From positions 62,001 to 126,000 of the forward strand of contig NZ_SRRY01000002.1 of assembly GCF_004792295.1 (NCBI RefSeq): DNA of 64,000 bases. Direction: 5' to 3'. The DNA is from Pseudoalteromonas sp. MEBiC 03607. GTDB taxonomy: Bacteria; Pseudomonadota; Gammaproteobacteria; Enterobacterales; Alteromonadaceae. Position 1 is the first letter of the stretch, and each line of letters opens with the position of its first letter. The notes beneath the pieces were generated by a model. The model did no database searches. It worked only from the letters and a program-made list of their open reading frames with translations, and had not been told where the DNA came from. The position numbers and the translations under genes are program-made. This document shows, in pieces, positions 1 through 10,012 of this stretch.

Positions 1-1
1 A

Positions 2-1042
2 GCTTATACCGTTCATAATTTGGCATTGCAGGGTATTCGCCCATTTAAAGGCGATAGCTCAAGTTTAGAAGCATGGTTTCCGGGCTTAAATTATAACGGC
101 GAGAAATTGTGCGATCCGCGTTATCACGATTGTTTTAATCCGATGCGAGCAGCGATTAATTTAGTTGATAAAGTGCACCTTGTTTCACCGACCTACTGTC
201 AAGAAGTATTGCGTCCGAGTGATGCTGCAAATGGTTTTTTTGGTGGAGAAGGACTAGAAGCTGATTTGCAGGCAGCCTATCGTGAAGGTCGTGTGGTAGG
301 GATCCTAAATGGTTGTGAATATCCAGGAATGGAACTCAAAGATATCAGCCTTGCAACACTTTACCATCATGCAGAGTCGGCACTATTTCAATGGATGGCG
401 AAGAGCCCCATCTTGGATTCAAGTTATTATCTTGCTCACCAACGTTTATTACAGTTCAAAACAAAACCTTTTGCGGGTCCGCTTGTTACGAGTGTTGGTC
501 GATTAACAGATCAAAAGGCACTTTTACTGCGTCAACCTTATGAAAAAGCATTGGTTTTAGATGAGTTATGTCAACGCTTAAAGCAACATGATGGCTACAT
601 GATAATTCTTGGCTCTGGTGATGCTGAACTTGAGCAAATCATGACAACTGTCATGGCACGCCAAGAGAATCTGCTATTTTTAAAAGGCTATGCACACTTG
701 GTTGGTGAATATATGTATCACTTGGGTGATTTATTCTTAATGCCAAGCTCATTTGAGCCATGTGGAATAAGTCAAATGTTAGCAATGCGCGCTGGACAGC
801 CATGCTTAGTTCATGGTGTTGGCGGTTTACAGGATACGGTCGAGCATAATGTCAGTGGTTTTAGTTTTAGAGGTGAGAGTTTAGCCTCTCAAAGCTACGA
901 ACTTATTACTGGTTTTAGTGATGCGCTAGACCTTAAAAAGTCGCAACCTGAGCAATGGCGCTCGATATGTGAACAAGCTAAAAATGCTCGTTTTACATGG
1001 GGATCTGTTGCAGATGGCTATTTATCAGGCTTATATCAATAA
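2..1042 (+). CDS. glgA: Glycogen synthase, C-terminal part (5' end outside window)
   Basis: The reading frame is open from base 2, so the start codon lies upstream of the window. The visible 346 residues match the end of the N-terminal and the whole C-terminal Rossmann domain of a GT5 starch/glycogen synthase, which adds glucose from ADP-glucose to alpha-1,4-glucan in the cytoplasm. Supporting motifs are YTVHNLALQG at the left edge, SVGRLTDQK at the start of the second domain, and SSFEPCG, the family's sugar-nucleotide loop with its conserved Glu, followed by a glycine-rich VHGVGGLQDTV segment. It ends in TAA, and a 91-base gap separates it from the next gene. Family assignment is firm; the choice of glgA over another GT5 enzyme rests on homology only. 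Confidence 0.85.
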   Translation, partial: AYTVHNLALQGIRPFKGDSSSLEAWFPGLNYNGEKLCDPRYHDCFNPMRAAINLVDKVHLVSPTYCQEVLRPSDAANGFFGGEGLEADLQAAYREGRVVGILNGCEYPGMELKDISLATLYHHAESALFQWMAKSPILDSSYYLAHQRLLQFKTKPFAGPLVTSVGRLTDQKALLLRQPYEKALVLDELCQRLKQHDGYMIILGSGDAELEQIMTTVMARQENLLFLKGYAHLVGEYMYHLGDLFLMPSSFEPCGISQMLAMRAGQPCLVHGVGGLQDTVEHNVSGFSFRGESLASQSYELITGFSDALDLKKSQPEQWRSICEQAKNARFTWGSVADGYLSGLYQ

Positions 1043-1133
1043 ATATTGCGTGATTCATGGTAATTAAGTGACTTTTTTGTCTATTTCAGCTATTAATTAC
1101 TTAGTGTGATATAAAAATTCAAAAGTAGGTAAA

Positions 1134-2348
1134 GTGGCTGTATTTGTTGCTAGGCAAGCGGTCTTTAATCGTCGTCAACAAGTTGTCGCCTATGAGCTAC
1201 TATTTAGAGATAGTTTAAAAAACAGTTTCCCGGATGTTTCAGAGAGCACAGCTACTGCGCGTCTGATTATGGAAAACCAGCTCAATCTAGGCACTCGCCA
1301 TATTACGTCGGGCAAAAAGGCGTTAATTAACATAGGTCCAGAATCGTTGAAACTGGACCTATGCGCGTTTTTGCCAACTCAAGACGTGGTTATTGAGCTT
1401 CTCGAAACGATGGAGCCAACAGATGAAAACTATGAATTTTGTCGGGAGCTTTTCCATAATAACTACAAACTTGCTCTTGATGATTTCGTATACCAACCTG
1501 AATGGGACCGCTTTTTAAAGTTAATTCGCTTGATTAAGTTCGATGTGAAGCAAACCCCCTTTGAGGACATTGCCCCTGTTTTACAGAAGCTGAAAAAGCA
1601 TAAAAAAATAAAACTATTAGCAGAAAAGCTTGAAACTGCCGATGATTATGAGAAAGCCTACAAAATGGGTTTCGATTTTTTCCAAGGTTACTTTTTTGCA
1701 AAACCAAAAATGATCCAACATCGCGATATCGATTACAACTATGCATTAGTTTTGTCGATTTATGCTGAAGTAATGCGCCCTGATCCTAATATTAGCGAAA
1801 TCGCGGGACTGTTTTCATTAGATACTGCACTTGCGTATAAGCTATTACGCTTGATAAACAGTGGTGTATTTCCAATAAAAAGTAAAATAGGTTCATTAAA
1901 GCAAGCGCTTGTGTACCTAGGTCATGAACGACTGAAAAAGTTTGTTAGTTTGATCATCACCGCCCATAGCGCCCAATCAAAACCAGCCGAGCTTACTCGG
2001 CTTTGTGTTGTCAGAGCGCGTTTTTGTGAATTAATAGCGCAGCGTGTCGCAAAACAACAAACCGGAGAGGCATTTTTAACGGGGCTGTTTTCATTACTCG
2101 ATGCAATATTAGATCAGCCGATGGAAAAGCTGTTGGATAGATTGCCGTTTCCTGACGAAATACATGCAGCATTAATGCAAGAAAAGAATATTCTCTATTA
2201 CATTCTCGAAACTGTTAAAGCATACGAAACAGGAAGCTGGTGGGCACTGGAGCAAGCAGTTGCCTATTTAAATATTGAGAGTGGGGAGCTTCCCAAAATA
2301 TACGAAAATGCGGTAAATTGGAGCGATAGCTGTAGACAAAACTTATAA
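1134..2348 (+). CDS. EAL-HDOD signalling protein (YuxH type)
   Basis: A 404-residue cytoplasmic protein. The N-terminal half is a degenerate EAL domain: ARQAVFNRRQQVVAYELLFR at the start, an ALDDF segment, and GFDFFQGYFFAKP near residue 185. The usual catalytic EAL triplet is replaced by YELLF and metal ligands look incomplete, so c-di-GMP hydrolysis is unlikely. The C-terminal half is an HDOD domain (SLDTALAYKLLRLINSG, then IGSLKQALVYLGHERLKKF). Proteins with this layout are usually signalling or regulatory scaffolds. The start is GTG at 1134, with AGGT a few bases upstream. Seven bases separate its stop from the next gene, suggesting co-transcription. Partner and output are unknown. Confidence 0.8.
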   Translation: MAVFVARQAVFNRRQQVVAYELLFRDSLKNSFPDVSESTATARLIMENQLNLGTRHITSGKKALINIGPESLKLDLCAFLPTQDVVIELLETMEPTDENYEFCRELFHNNYKLALDDFVYQPEWDRFLKLIRLIKFDVKQTPFEDIAPVLQKLKKHKKIKLLAEKLETADDYEKAYKMGFDFFQGYFFAKPKMIQHRDIDYNYALVLSIYAEVMRPDPNISEIAGLFSLDTALAYKLLRLINSGVFPIKSKIGSLKQALVYLGHERLKKFVSLIITAHSAQSKPAELTRLCVVRARFCELIAQRVAKQQTGEAFLTGLFSLLDAILDQPMEKLLDRLPFPDEIHAALMQEKNILYYILETVKAYETGSWWALEQAVAYLNIESGELPKIYENAVNWSDSCRQNL

Positions 2349-2355
2349 GGGAACT

Positions 2356-3438
2356 ATGCGCAATATAAATATGGATGTTTTACGGGGTATTGCGGTGCTA
2401 GGTTTGATGTTTATGAACATCTATACCTTTGCTATGTTTGAGTATGATTATACTCCAAGCTCATCGCCACCACTTTCTGATACCGTCATAAACATCATTA
2501 ATGTGTTATTTATTGATGGTCGTTTTAGAAGCCTTTTTTGCCTATTATTTGGTGCCTCATTGGTTATACAATGGCAGCTTTGGCAAAGTATAGATAAACA
2601 ACATAATCGCTTAAAAGTGCTTGCTTATATTGGCCTTGCTCACGGCTTTTTGCTTTGGGCCGGCGATATTTTGTTTATTTATGCCTGTGCTGGTTGGTTA
2701 ACCCTTAAATTTAGCCAGCAAGATAACGAAAAAATACTGCGTATGGGCATGTTGTTTTTACTTCTCGGTGCTTTTATTTCATTTTTACTTGCCTTTGTCG
2801 AACCTGAATTAACGCCTTTAACGCGAAGCTCAGACGCGTTTTTGATGGCTTATGATGCGGCTTATTCTTCCTACTTTGCTGGATTTGTCAGTAACGTATT
2901 AATGTTTACTGTGATGCTTATTGCAGTGCCGCTGATCACAATATGGATGGCCGCAGGGCTAATGCTAATGGGCGTTTATCTATATAAACAAGGGGTTTTT
3001 GTTGACGGCTTAACGAAAGCTCAGCTTAACATGATTGTTCCAGCGGCTATTGGTTTAACAGTCGTAAGGTTGATGATAGACCCTAACAGTAGTGTATTTA
3101 TGTACGCGATTGTCGAGCCTATAAATTGGCTAGCAGCTTTAGCTATGGCCATTTGCTATTGCCATATCATTGTAAAAATAGTTAAAAATAAATCCAGTAA
3201 ATGGTTACTGCTACAGCAGGCTGGACGCATGTCATTGACTTTATATCTGATGCAAACAGTAATATTTATACTGTTTTTTAAAGTTGCATTCTCAAGCGCT
3301 GCACTTAATTTCGATCGAATAGATTATTGGTTGGTTATTGCGGGTGTGCTTGTTTTTCAATTGGTATTTTGTAAAGTCTATAGCCAGTACTTTAAACATG
3401 GTCCGTGTGAATTAATCTGGCGAAAATTGTCGAGATAA
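2356..3438 (+). CDS. DUF418 (YeiB-like) multi-pass membrane protein
   Basis: A 360-residue integral membrane protein with about eight to ten hydrophobic segments. The N terminus reads MDVLRGIAVLGLMFMNIYTF, the characteristic opening of the DUF418/YeiB family, followed by a FRSLFCLLFGAS segment that is also typical. The function of this family is not established; it is distantly related to acyltransferase-3 membrane proteins. It lies seven bases after the EAL-HDOD gene and probably shares its transcript. A 42-base gap leads to the periplasmic-binding-protein gene. The AAGGGAAC just before the ATG serves as the ribosome binding site. Confidence 0.75.
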   Translation: MRNINMDVLRGIAVLGLMFMNIYTFAMFEYDYTPSSSPPLSDTVINIINVLFIDGRFRSLFCLLFGASLVIQWQLWQSIDKQHNRLKVLAYIGLAHGFLLWAGDILFIYACAGWLTLKFSQQDNEKILRMGMLFLLLGAFISFLLAFVEPELTPLTRSSDAFLMAYDAAYSSYFAGFVSNVLMFTVMLIAVPLITIWMAAGLMLMGVYLYKQGVFVDGLTKAQLNMIVPAAIGLTVVRLMIDPNSSVFMYAIVEPINWLAALAMAICYCHIIVKIVKNKSSKWLLLQQAGRMSLTLYLMQTVIFILFFKVAFSSAALNFDRIDYWLVIAGVLVFQLVFCKVYSQYFKHGPCELIWRKLSR

Positions 3439-3480
3439 TGTCTCGTATACTACAATAAAAGAAAACAAAACGGAGTGGTT

Positions 3481-4572
3481 ATGCGGACTTGCTGGTTAGT
3501 TTTAACATTGCTTTGCTGTTCACCACTTTATGCAGGCGATCAGTTTTCTGTGTTGCTCGTTAATCCATCAGTTAAAACCGACATATTTTGGCAAAAAGTG
3601 AGTGATATCATGCACGTGGCTGCCGAGCAAAATAATGTCAATCTCACGACCATTTACGGCGGCGGTAATCGTCATATTCAATTAGCTGAATTAAAACAGT
3701 ACCTACAATATAACCCCAAGCCAGATTACGCTATCTTGATCAATTACCCAGGTGGTGCTGAGCAGTCAATGACTCTACTTGAGCAGCACAAAGTTAACTT
3801 TATAACACTGGAAGAAACCATTGTCGGCGTTGAGCGAGATGAAGTTGGTAAGCCTCGCCAGCGCTTTAAATACTGGTTAGGAGAGGTTTTTCACGATAAC
3901 TTTAAAGCGGGAGAGCAACTTGGCAAAGCTTTGCTTAATGAGGCAATAGCAGCAAAGCAAACGCCGCATTTTGTTGCGATTAATGGTCATTATGGCTCCG
4001 AATCAGATACCCGCAGTGATGGCCTTGTTCATTACTTACGTAAACAAGATGTCGAGCTTGAGCAAGTTGTTTATGCCAACTGGAGCAAGCAAGAGGCAGT
4101 GCATAAAGTAAGTCGTTTATTACAACGATATCCAGATACTAATGTAATTTGGTGCGCTTCTGATTTAATGGCACAAGGTGCACTTGAAGCAGTAAAAGAA
4201 AAAGCAGAGAAAGCCTATTTTATTGGTGGTATAGATTGGCTTGATGAAAATTTAGACTTGATTGAACAGCAAAAACTCACGGCCAGTGTTGGCGGGCATT
4301 TTATGATGGGGGCGTGGGCATTAATAAGCTTAGTCGATCATAAAAATGGTAATCCTTATTGGCAAAACCATAATGCGATTAAGTTTCAACTTGGGGTCAT
4401 TACACAGCACAATATAAAAAGTTATGGCTGGCTTAGAAATATTAAAGACTGGTCGGTTATCCCCTTTGAAACCTTTTTACTGCAAAACACTAAAAGTAGC
4501 GAGTACGCGTTCGATTTTGATACCCTGCATAGTTTATTGAGTGAAAAGCCTAAAAATGCAGCGCTGCACTAA
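3481..4572 (+). CDS. Periplasmic sugar-binding-like protein (LacI/RbsB fold)
   Basis: A 363-residue protein with a Sec signal peptide (hydrophobic core LVLTLLCCSPLYA, cleavage near residue 20) and a type-I periplasmic binding fold. Recognisable parts are FSVLLVNPS at the first strand, the YNPKPDYAILINYPGG hinge region, and VIWCASDLMAQGALEAVKEK, typical of ribose/galactose-binding relatives. No ABC permease or ATPase is adjacent, so it may feed a sensor kinase or chemoreceptor encoded elsewhere rather than a transporter. The ATG at 3481 is preferred to the GTG at 3475 because GGAG at 3472-3475 is spaced five bases from it. The ligand cannot be told from sequence. Confidence 0.7.
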   Translation: MRTCWLVLTLLCCSPLYAGDQFSVLLVNPSVKTDIFWQKVSDIMHVAAEQNNVNLTTIYGGGNRHIQLAELKQYLQYNPKPDYAILINYPGGAEQSMTLLEQHKVNFITLEETIVGVERDEVGKPRQRFKYWLGEVFHDNFKAGEQLGKALLNEAIAAKQTPHFVAINGHYGSESDTRSDGLVHYLRKQDVELEQVVYANWSKQEAVHKVSRLLQRYPDTNVIWCASDLMAQGALEAVKEKAEKAYFIGGIDWLDENLDLIEQQKLTASVGGHFMMGAWALISLVDHKNGNPYWQNHNAIKFQLGVITQHNIKSYGWLRNIKDWSVIPFETFLLQNTKSSEYAFDFDTLHSLLSEKPKNAALH

Positions 4573-4661
4573 AAGTGCTGCGAAAGAGCCTAGATTCTAC
4601 CTAGCTTGGCAAAGGCTTCTGGTATAAACTAGCGGCTTTAAAATCCAGACAGAAGTATGCC

Positions 4662-5606
4662 ATGACAGAGTTAAAGCGATTAAATAAATTTATCAGTGAA
4701 ACAGGTTTTTGTTCACGCCGTGAGGCAGATAAATATATTGAAGAAGGTCGTGTAACTGTTAACGGCAACTTGCCTGAAATGGGCGTAAAAGTCAGCAATG
4801 ATGATGACGTTCTGATTGATGGTCAGCCATTAAAAGCAAAACCTAAACGAGTTTATATCGCCTATAACAAAGCTGTTGGTATTACTTGTACAACTGAGCG
4901 AAAAATTCAAAGTAACATTGTTAAAGCGGTTAACTACCCAGAGCGTATTTTCCCAATCGGACGCTTAGATAGGCCTTCAGAAGGCTTGATTTTTTTAACC
5001 AACGAAGGCGACATCGTTAATAAAATCCTGCGTGCTGGTAATAATCATGAAAAAGAATACGTAGTGACAGTTGATAAACCGCTAAACCGCCAGTTTGTTA
5101 ACAAGATGGCAAACGGTATTCCTATTCTTGATACTGTTACTAAAAAGTGTAAGGTAAAACAAACTGGCCCACAGCAATTTACCATTGTGTTAACACAAGG
5201 CTTAAACCGCCAAATTCGCCGCATGTGTGAATATTTAGGTTATGAAGTGGTGACTCTTAAACGCACACGTATCATGAACGTTACCCTAAAAGGTTTAAAA
5301 GTAGGGCAGTGGCGTCATTTAACTGAGCAAGAAATGGCAGAGATCAATAACTCAATTGCCGACTCAGGTAAAACAGAAGAGCGCTCAATTGATGAAAATA
5401 AACAGCCAACCCAAGCCCGCGGCAAGCAAAAACCACGTAATGAAGAAGAAAAAAAGCGCGATTTTTCTAAATACGTGAAAAAAGCACGCAATGATGCCAA
5501 ACAAGGTCAATCAAGATCAAAGGCTGGCATTTCGCACTCAGCAAAACCAAATCAAACGAAACGTAGCGGCACCAAACGCACAGGTACATTAAGCCTGAAA
5601 AAGTAA
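4662..5606 (+). CDS. rluF: 23S rRNA pseudouridine synthase RluF
   Basis: A 314-residue RsuA-family pseudouridine synthase. The S4 RNA-binding domain occupies roughly residues 1-60 (RLNKFISETGFCSRREADKY). The catalytic motif GRLDRPSEGLIFLTN holds the essential Asp near residue 107, and NRQIRRMCEYLGY is the family's late motif. RluF isomerises uridine in helix 74 of 23S rRNA (U2604 in E. coli). After about residue 235 a very basic, low-complexity tail of some 80 residues follows (KKRDFSKYVKKARNDAK and Lys/Arg/Ser/Gln repeats), longer than the E. coli tail and presumably binding RNA. The gene stands alone and converges on the RND operon across a bidirectional terminator. Confidence 0.85.
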   Translation: MTELKRLNKFISETGFCSRREADKYIEEGRVTVNGNLPEMGVKVSNDDDVLIDGQPLKAKPKRVYIAYNKAVGITCTTERKIQSNIVKAVNYPERIFPIGRLDRPSEGLIFLTNEGDIVNKILRAGNNHEKEYVVTVDKPLNRQFVNKMANGIPILDTVTKKCKVKQTGPQQFTIVLTQGLNRQIRRMCEYLGYEVVTLKRTRIMNVTLKGLKVGQWRHLTEQEMAEINNSIADSGKTEERSIDENKQPTQARGKQKPRNEEEKKRDFSKYVKKARNDAKQGQSRSKAGISHSAKPNQTKRSGTKRTGTLSLKK

Positions 5607-5685
5607 GCTTGAGCTTTTAAAATTGTAGTGTTTGAATAGCTTTTTATGCTGTGGCGGTTTTAGTTACCAGTTATTCTAATAAAGA

Positions 5686-5717
5686 AAAAGCCCTAACAGT
5701 TTGCTGTTAGGGCTTTT
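5686..5717. terminator. Bidirectional rho-independent terminator
   Basis: A perfect 14-bp stem (arms 5686-5699 and 5704-5717) with a TTTG loop. The outer pairs are A/T, so each strand reads a GC-rich stem followed by T residues. It lies between the converging rluF and RND permease genes and probably ends both. Confidence 0.85.
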
Positions 5718-5736
5718 GGTTGAGAGTCAATCTGTA

Positions 5737-8700
5737 TTAATTAGCGTGACGCTGTTTAGGTACTTTGATCTTAAACAGCATGGTATAAAGCACAGGCACA
5801 ACAATCAGGGTCAGCACTGTGGCAAAACCAAGGCCAAACATAATGGTTACCGCCATTGACTGGAAGAACACGTCAAATAGCAGTGGGATCATGCCTAAAA
5901 TAGTAGTAATTGCGGCCATCGCTACAGGACGCACACGACTTACACCAGAATCGAATACCGCTTTATAAGGGTCTTTCCCGCTATCGAGTTCAAGGTTAAT
6001 TTGGTCAACTAACACAATGCCGTTTTTGATGAGCATGCCGCTTAAACTAAGTAAGCCAAGCAGTGCCATAAAGCTAAATGCTGCATTCATTAGTAATAAA
6101 CCTGCCGATACACCAATGATTGCTAACGGCACCGTCGCCCATATTACTAATGGTTGCTTAACAGAGTTAAACAGCAGTACTGTGATTGCGAACATGGCTA
6201 AATAACCAAGTGGCAATGAACCGAAAATGGCTTTTTGTGCTTTGCTTGACGACTCAAACTCGCCGCCCCATTGCAGTTCATAGCCATTCGGAAGTTTAAT
6301 GGCTTCTATATCTTTGCGAACACGTGCAAAGAGCTTTGCTGGTGTTTCATCACCAATAACATCGTGGTCGGCCATCACTGTGATGGTACGCTTACGGTCA
6401 CGTCGCATGATCAAGCTGTCTTCCCACTCAACCACAAAGTCATCAACCACTTGTGTAACGGGTACAAACACACCTAACACAGGGCTGTATATTTGTAAGT
6501 CACGCAGGCTTTCAACGTTTAAGCGCTCTTCTGCAGGCGAGCGGGCAATAATGGGCAGCATTTGCGTGCCATCTTTATAAACACCCACTTGCTTACCTGA
6601 TAAGCTGGTTAACAGCAGCTGATCGAGGTCAGATTTGGCAATCCCTAAACGACGGGCTTTTTGCTCGTTAAACTGAGGACGGATTAACTTAGAGCGTGCT
6701 CGCCAATCGTCACGAATGTTAAATGCTCCTGCATCTTGATGCAGAATGTCTTTTGCCTCTTTTGCTAACTGGCGAAGTACCACGGGATCAGCACCAGAAA
6801 AACGCGCTTCGATTTTTGCATCAGTTGATGGGCCAATTTCCATACGTTTAACTTTAAGCTGAGCATCAAGTACATGCTCGTGTTGGTAATCACGTACTTT
6901 TTTGATCATAGTGGTGACGGCTTCACGGTCTTTTACACGAATAATCAATTGCCCATAAGCTGGGTATGATTTTTCAGGTGCGTAAGTCAGCATAAAGCGA
7001 GGCGCACCTTGGCCAACCGTTGTGGTTACTTCTTCTACAAGAGGGTCTGCTTGTAAGAATTTTTCAAGTTTTGCGACGCCATCCATTGTGGTATGAATAT
7101 CAGCACCTTGTGTATGCCAATAATCAACATAAAACATTGGTGTATTTGATGCAGGGAAAAACGACTGCTTGATAAATTTAAAACCAAACACAGCACTCAC
7201 AAGCATGATAACCATTAGTAACAATGTGGTTTTACGATAACGCATTGCCGCATGTAACACGCCTTTATAGACATTAAAAATAACACCTTGATAAGGGTCT
7301 TCATCATGATGTGGCTGTTTTTCAGTTGCTTGTTTAAACATTAAATCAGCAAAAAATGGCGTCAGGGTGATAGCTGTGATCCAGCTTAATAATAATGAAA
7401 TAAACAACACCCAGAACAAGCTGCCAGCAAATTCACCACTGGCATCTGAACTCAAACCAATTGGCGCAAATGCCGTAATAGCGATAACCGTCGCACCGAG
7501 TAACGGCCACTTGGTTTGATCAACTATGTTAGTTGCAGCTTGCAGTTTTGTTTGTCCGCGCTTGAGGTTTATCAATATACCTTCGGTTACAACAATGGCA
7601 TTATCAACCAGCATACCTAAGGCAATAATCAGGGCGCCTAATGAGATACGTTGTAAATCTATGGCAAACAACTTCATGAAAATAAAGGTGCCTAATACGG
7701 TAAGCAGAAGTATTACACCAATCAATACGCCACTTTTAAAGCCCATAAAGACTAAAAGTACAATAATAACAATGGCAACCGCTTCAAGCAGGCTGATAAT
7801 AAAGCCACTTACTGACTTCTCAACTTCGGCTGGCTGGTTATAAACGCTGTTGATTTCCATACCATGCGGTCGCTGGTATTCGAGTGACGCTAGATGGGCA
7901 TCAATATTTGCCCCTACATCAACGACGTTTACGCCTGTGCTAAATGACACACCTACCAGTAATGCTTGCTGTTGGTTATAGCGAATAATATTGTTTGGTA
8001 CTTCAGCGTATTCACGAAATACCTTAGCAACATCACCTAAATAAATAAGTTCATTTTCACCTGGCTTTGAAATAAGAAGATTTTCAAGCTCTTTAACGTC
8101 TTTAAATTCACCAGTTGGGTGTAAGCGAATTGACTCATCGCCGACGCGCACCTTACCTGCGTTCGACACACTATTTTGAGTTTGTAAAAGTTGATAAATG
8201 CGGTTGGGTGAAATACCTAGCTGGGCAAGTTTACGGGTTGAAATTTCAACCATAACCTGTGCTTGTTGCTCGCCACCAACAGTTACTTTACTAACGCCAT
8301 CAACCAACACAAGCTCACGTTTTAAATAATCAACGTAATCTTTCAGTTCATCGTAAGAGTAACCATCGCCAGTTACCGCGTACATCACACCGTATACATC
8401 ACCAAAGTCATCCATAATTTTACTCGGATAAACCCCAGATGGCATTGAGGCTGCTTGGTCGTTGATTTTACGACGCAGTTCGTCCCATATTTGGCGTAAG
8501 TCTTGTTTACGATAATTGCTTTTCATCTCGACGGTAATTTGCGATTTACCCGGTGATGAAATACTGGTTACGTAATCAACATACGGCAGTTGTTGAATCG
8601 CATTCTCTATGGGAAAGGTAACTTCTTCTTCAACCTGTTGTGGCGACGCACCTGGATACAGGGTGATCACCATGGCTTTTTTTAAGGTGAATTCAGGGTC

Positions 8701-8808
8701 TTCAAGTTGTCCTAAGCCAAAGTAAGCCACTGTTCCGCCAATAAGCAAAAACAGCGCAAACATCCAACTTACCACTTTCCTTTCGATAGCAAGTGCAGCA
8801 AAGCTCAT
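5737..8808 (-). CDS. RND-family efflux permease (AcrB-like)
   Basis: A 1,023-residue inner-membrane proton-driven efflux pump of the RND superfamily, with the family's usual length and duplicated 12-segment layout. It shows an N-terminal transmembrane helix, the large porter loop beginning FTLKKAMVITLYPGASPQQVEEEVTFPIENA, LGMLVDNAIVVTEGI in TM4 (the AcrB Asp407/Asp408 pair reads Asp-Asn here), and a second half repeating the arrangement. Substrate class is not predictable. The start is ATG at 8808, overlapping the adaptor's stop as TAATG; an in-frame upstream start at 8832 would overlap further and is less likely. It forms an operon with the adaptor, divergent from a LysR regulator. No outer-membrane channel gene is adjacent. 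Confidence 0.9.
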   Translation of the reverse strand: MSFAALAIERKVVSWMFALFLLIGGTVAYFGLGQLEDPEFTLKKAMVITLYPGASPQQVEEEVTFPIENAIQQLPYVDYVTSISSPGKSQITVEMKSNYRKQDLRQIWDELRRKINDQAASMPSGVYPSKIMDDFGDVYGVMYAVTGDGYSYDELKDYVDYLKRELVLVDGVSKVTVGGEQQAQVMVEISTRKLAQLGISPNRIYQLLQTQNSVSNAGKVRVGDESIRLHPTGEFKDVKELENLLISKPGENELIYLGDVAKVFREYAEVPNNIIRYNQQQALLVGVSFSTGVNVVDVGANIDAHLASLEYQRPHGMEINSVYNQPAEVEKSVSGFIISLLEAVAIVIIVLLVFMGFKSGVLIGVILLLTVLGTFIFMKLFAIDLQRISLGALIIALGMLVDNAIVVTEGILINLKRGQTKLQAATNIVDQTKWPLLGATVIAITAFAPIGLSSDASGEFAGSLFWVLFISLLLSWITAITLTPFFADLMFKQATEKQPHHDEDPYQGVIFNVYKGVLHAAMRYRKTTLLLMVIMLVSAVFGFKFIKQSFFPASNTPMFYVDYWHTQGADIHTTMDGVAKLEKFLQADPLVEEVTTTVGQGAPRFMLTYAPEKSYPAYGQLIIRVKDREAVTTMIKKVRDYQHEHVLDAQLKVKRMEIGPSTDAKIEARFSGADPVVLRQLAKEAKDILHQDAGAFNIRDDWRARSKLIRPQFNEQKARRLGIAKSDLDQLLLTSLSGKQVGVYKDGTQMLPIIARSPAEERLNVESLRDLQIYSPVLGVFVPVTQVVDDFVVEWEDSLIMRRDRKRTITVMADHDVIGDETPAKLFARVRKDIEAIKLPNGYELQWGGEFESSSKAQKAIFGSLPLGYLAMFAITVLLFNSVKQPLVIWATVPLAIIGVSAGLLLMNAAFSFMALLGLLSLSGMLIKNGIVLVDQINLELDSGKDPYKAVFDSGVSRVRPVAMAAITTILGMIPLLFDVFFQSMAVTIMFGLGFATVLTLIVVPVLYTMLFKIKVPKQRHAN

Positions 8809-9893
8809 TATAAGCCTCGCTCTTTTTGCCAAGGACGAACTTTCATGCCTTCTTCTAAAAAGTTAACCCCTGCAGCGACTATTTTTTGTCCTGCTTTGAT
8901 ACCCGATAATACTTCAATACTATCACGATGTAGCTGTCCTACTTCTACAGCTTGCTTATGGACAAGGCCACTTTCTTCGTCATAAATCCATACATAACTA
9001 TTGTTACTTTCAGGCTCGGTTGGCTCAGAGAAAACAGCTTCTACAGGTAATAATGTATAGGGGGATTGTGAGTTGGTGATCTTGCTTAAATCAATATCAA
9101 CGCGGCCAGTCATACCTTCAAGTAGATTAAAATCTTTAGGAACCGGTAAAGAAAATACCACTTTATAGGTTAGGGTGATTGGATCTGCTTGAGTATCAAA
9201 TTCTTTCACAGACAGTTTATAAGATTTGTTAGGATAGCCATCAAAGACAACATCAGGTTGATATTCAACATCTTTATCGATGCGTGCAATGAGTTTTTCT
9301 GGGACTTGAATAACAACATCCATTAAATCACGGGTTTCAAGTCGTAAAATATTCTGCTTGGCTTGAATGTTCTCAAAGTTTTTAACAAACACCTTTGCTA
9401 CAGTGCCTGCAAACGGGGCACGTAGTTCACTGTTATCTAAATTCGTTTTAGCTATCTTTAATGCTGATTCTGCTACTTGCTTGTTAGCAAGGGCTTGGTC
9501 TAACTCAGATTGACTGGCGATTGAACGGTCAAAAAGCTTTTGTACACGTTCAAGTTGAGACTCTGCGAGTTCAAAGCGCGCTTTGCGCTCATCATATTGT
9601 AGTTGAAAGTCTTCAGGGTCGAGTTTGGCAAGCAGTTGTCCTTTTTCAACATGCTGACCGGCAAGCGCTGGGAACTCAAGTAACTCACCATTCACTCTAA
9701 AGGCGAGATATGAACCTTGGTTAGCAACAACTTCAGCTGGAAAACTACGTATAGTTTCATCTGAAAGATTACTTATAGTGAATAATTTTACCGGGCGCAC
9801 AACTGGCTCAACCTCAGTATTAGATGCCTGCTCAGAACATGCCGCAAGCATCAAAATTAGGCTCGTAGTTATCGCAACGAATGCCAATTTCAT
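8808..9893 (-). CDS. RND efflux periplasmic adaptor lipoprotein (MFP)
   Basis: A 361-residue membrane fusion protein linking the RND permease to an outer-membrane channel. It begins with a lipoprotein signal (LILMLAAC, Cys near residue 19), followed by the HlyD-type barrel-sandwich half-motif (SYLAFRVNGELLEF...GQHVEKGQLLAKLDPEDF), an alpha-helical hairpin (residues ~85-155), and the second lipoyl half (LRAPFAGTVAKVFV). The ATG at 9893 is chosen over upstream ATGs because GGAG sits six bases before it and the lipobox then falls at the normal distance. It is the first gene of the pump operon and overlaps the permease by a TAATG junction. The operon is divergent from a LysR gene, its probable regulator. 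Confidence 0.88.
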   Translation of the reverse strand: MKLAFVAITTSLILMLAACSEQASNTEVEPVVRPVKLFTISNLSDETIRSFPAEVVANQGSYLAFRVNGELLEFPALAGQHVEKGQLLAKLDPEDFQLQYDERKARFELAESQLERVQKLFDRSIASQSELDQALANKQVAESALKIAKTNLDNSELRAPFAGTVAKVFVKNFENIQAKQNILRLETRDLMDVVIQVPEKLIARIDKDVEYQPDVVFDGYPNKSYKLSVKEFDTQADPITLTYKVVFSLPVPKDFNLLEGMTGRVDIDLSKITNSQSPYTLLPVEAVFSEPTEPESNNSYVWIYDEESGLVHKQAVEVGQLHRDSIEVLSGIKAGQKIVAAGVNFLEEGMKVRPWQKERGL

Positions 9894-10012
9894 TGTCTTC
9901 TCCATAGATATGATGCATAAATTAGCTGCAGGATACGCTGCAAACATATAAAATAAAAATTATTAAATTTTAGAAACATCATTAATTTTATTTATATAGT
10001 GGTTTTTATATC

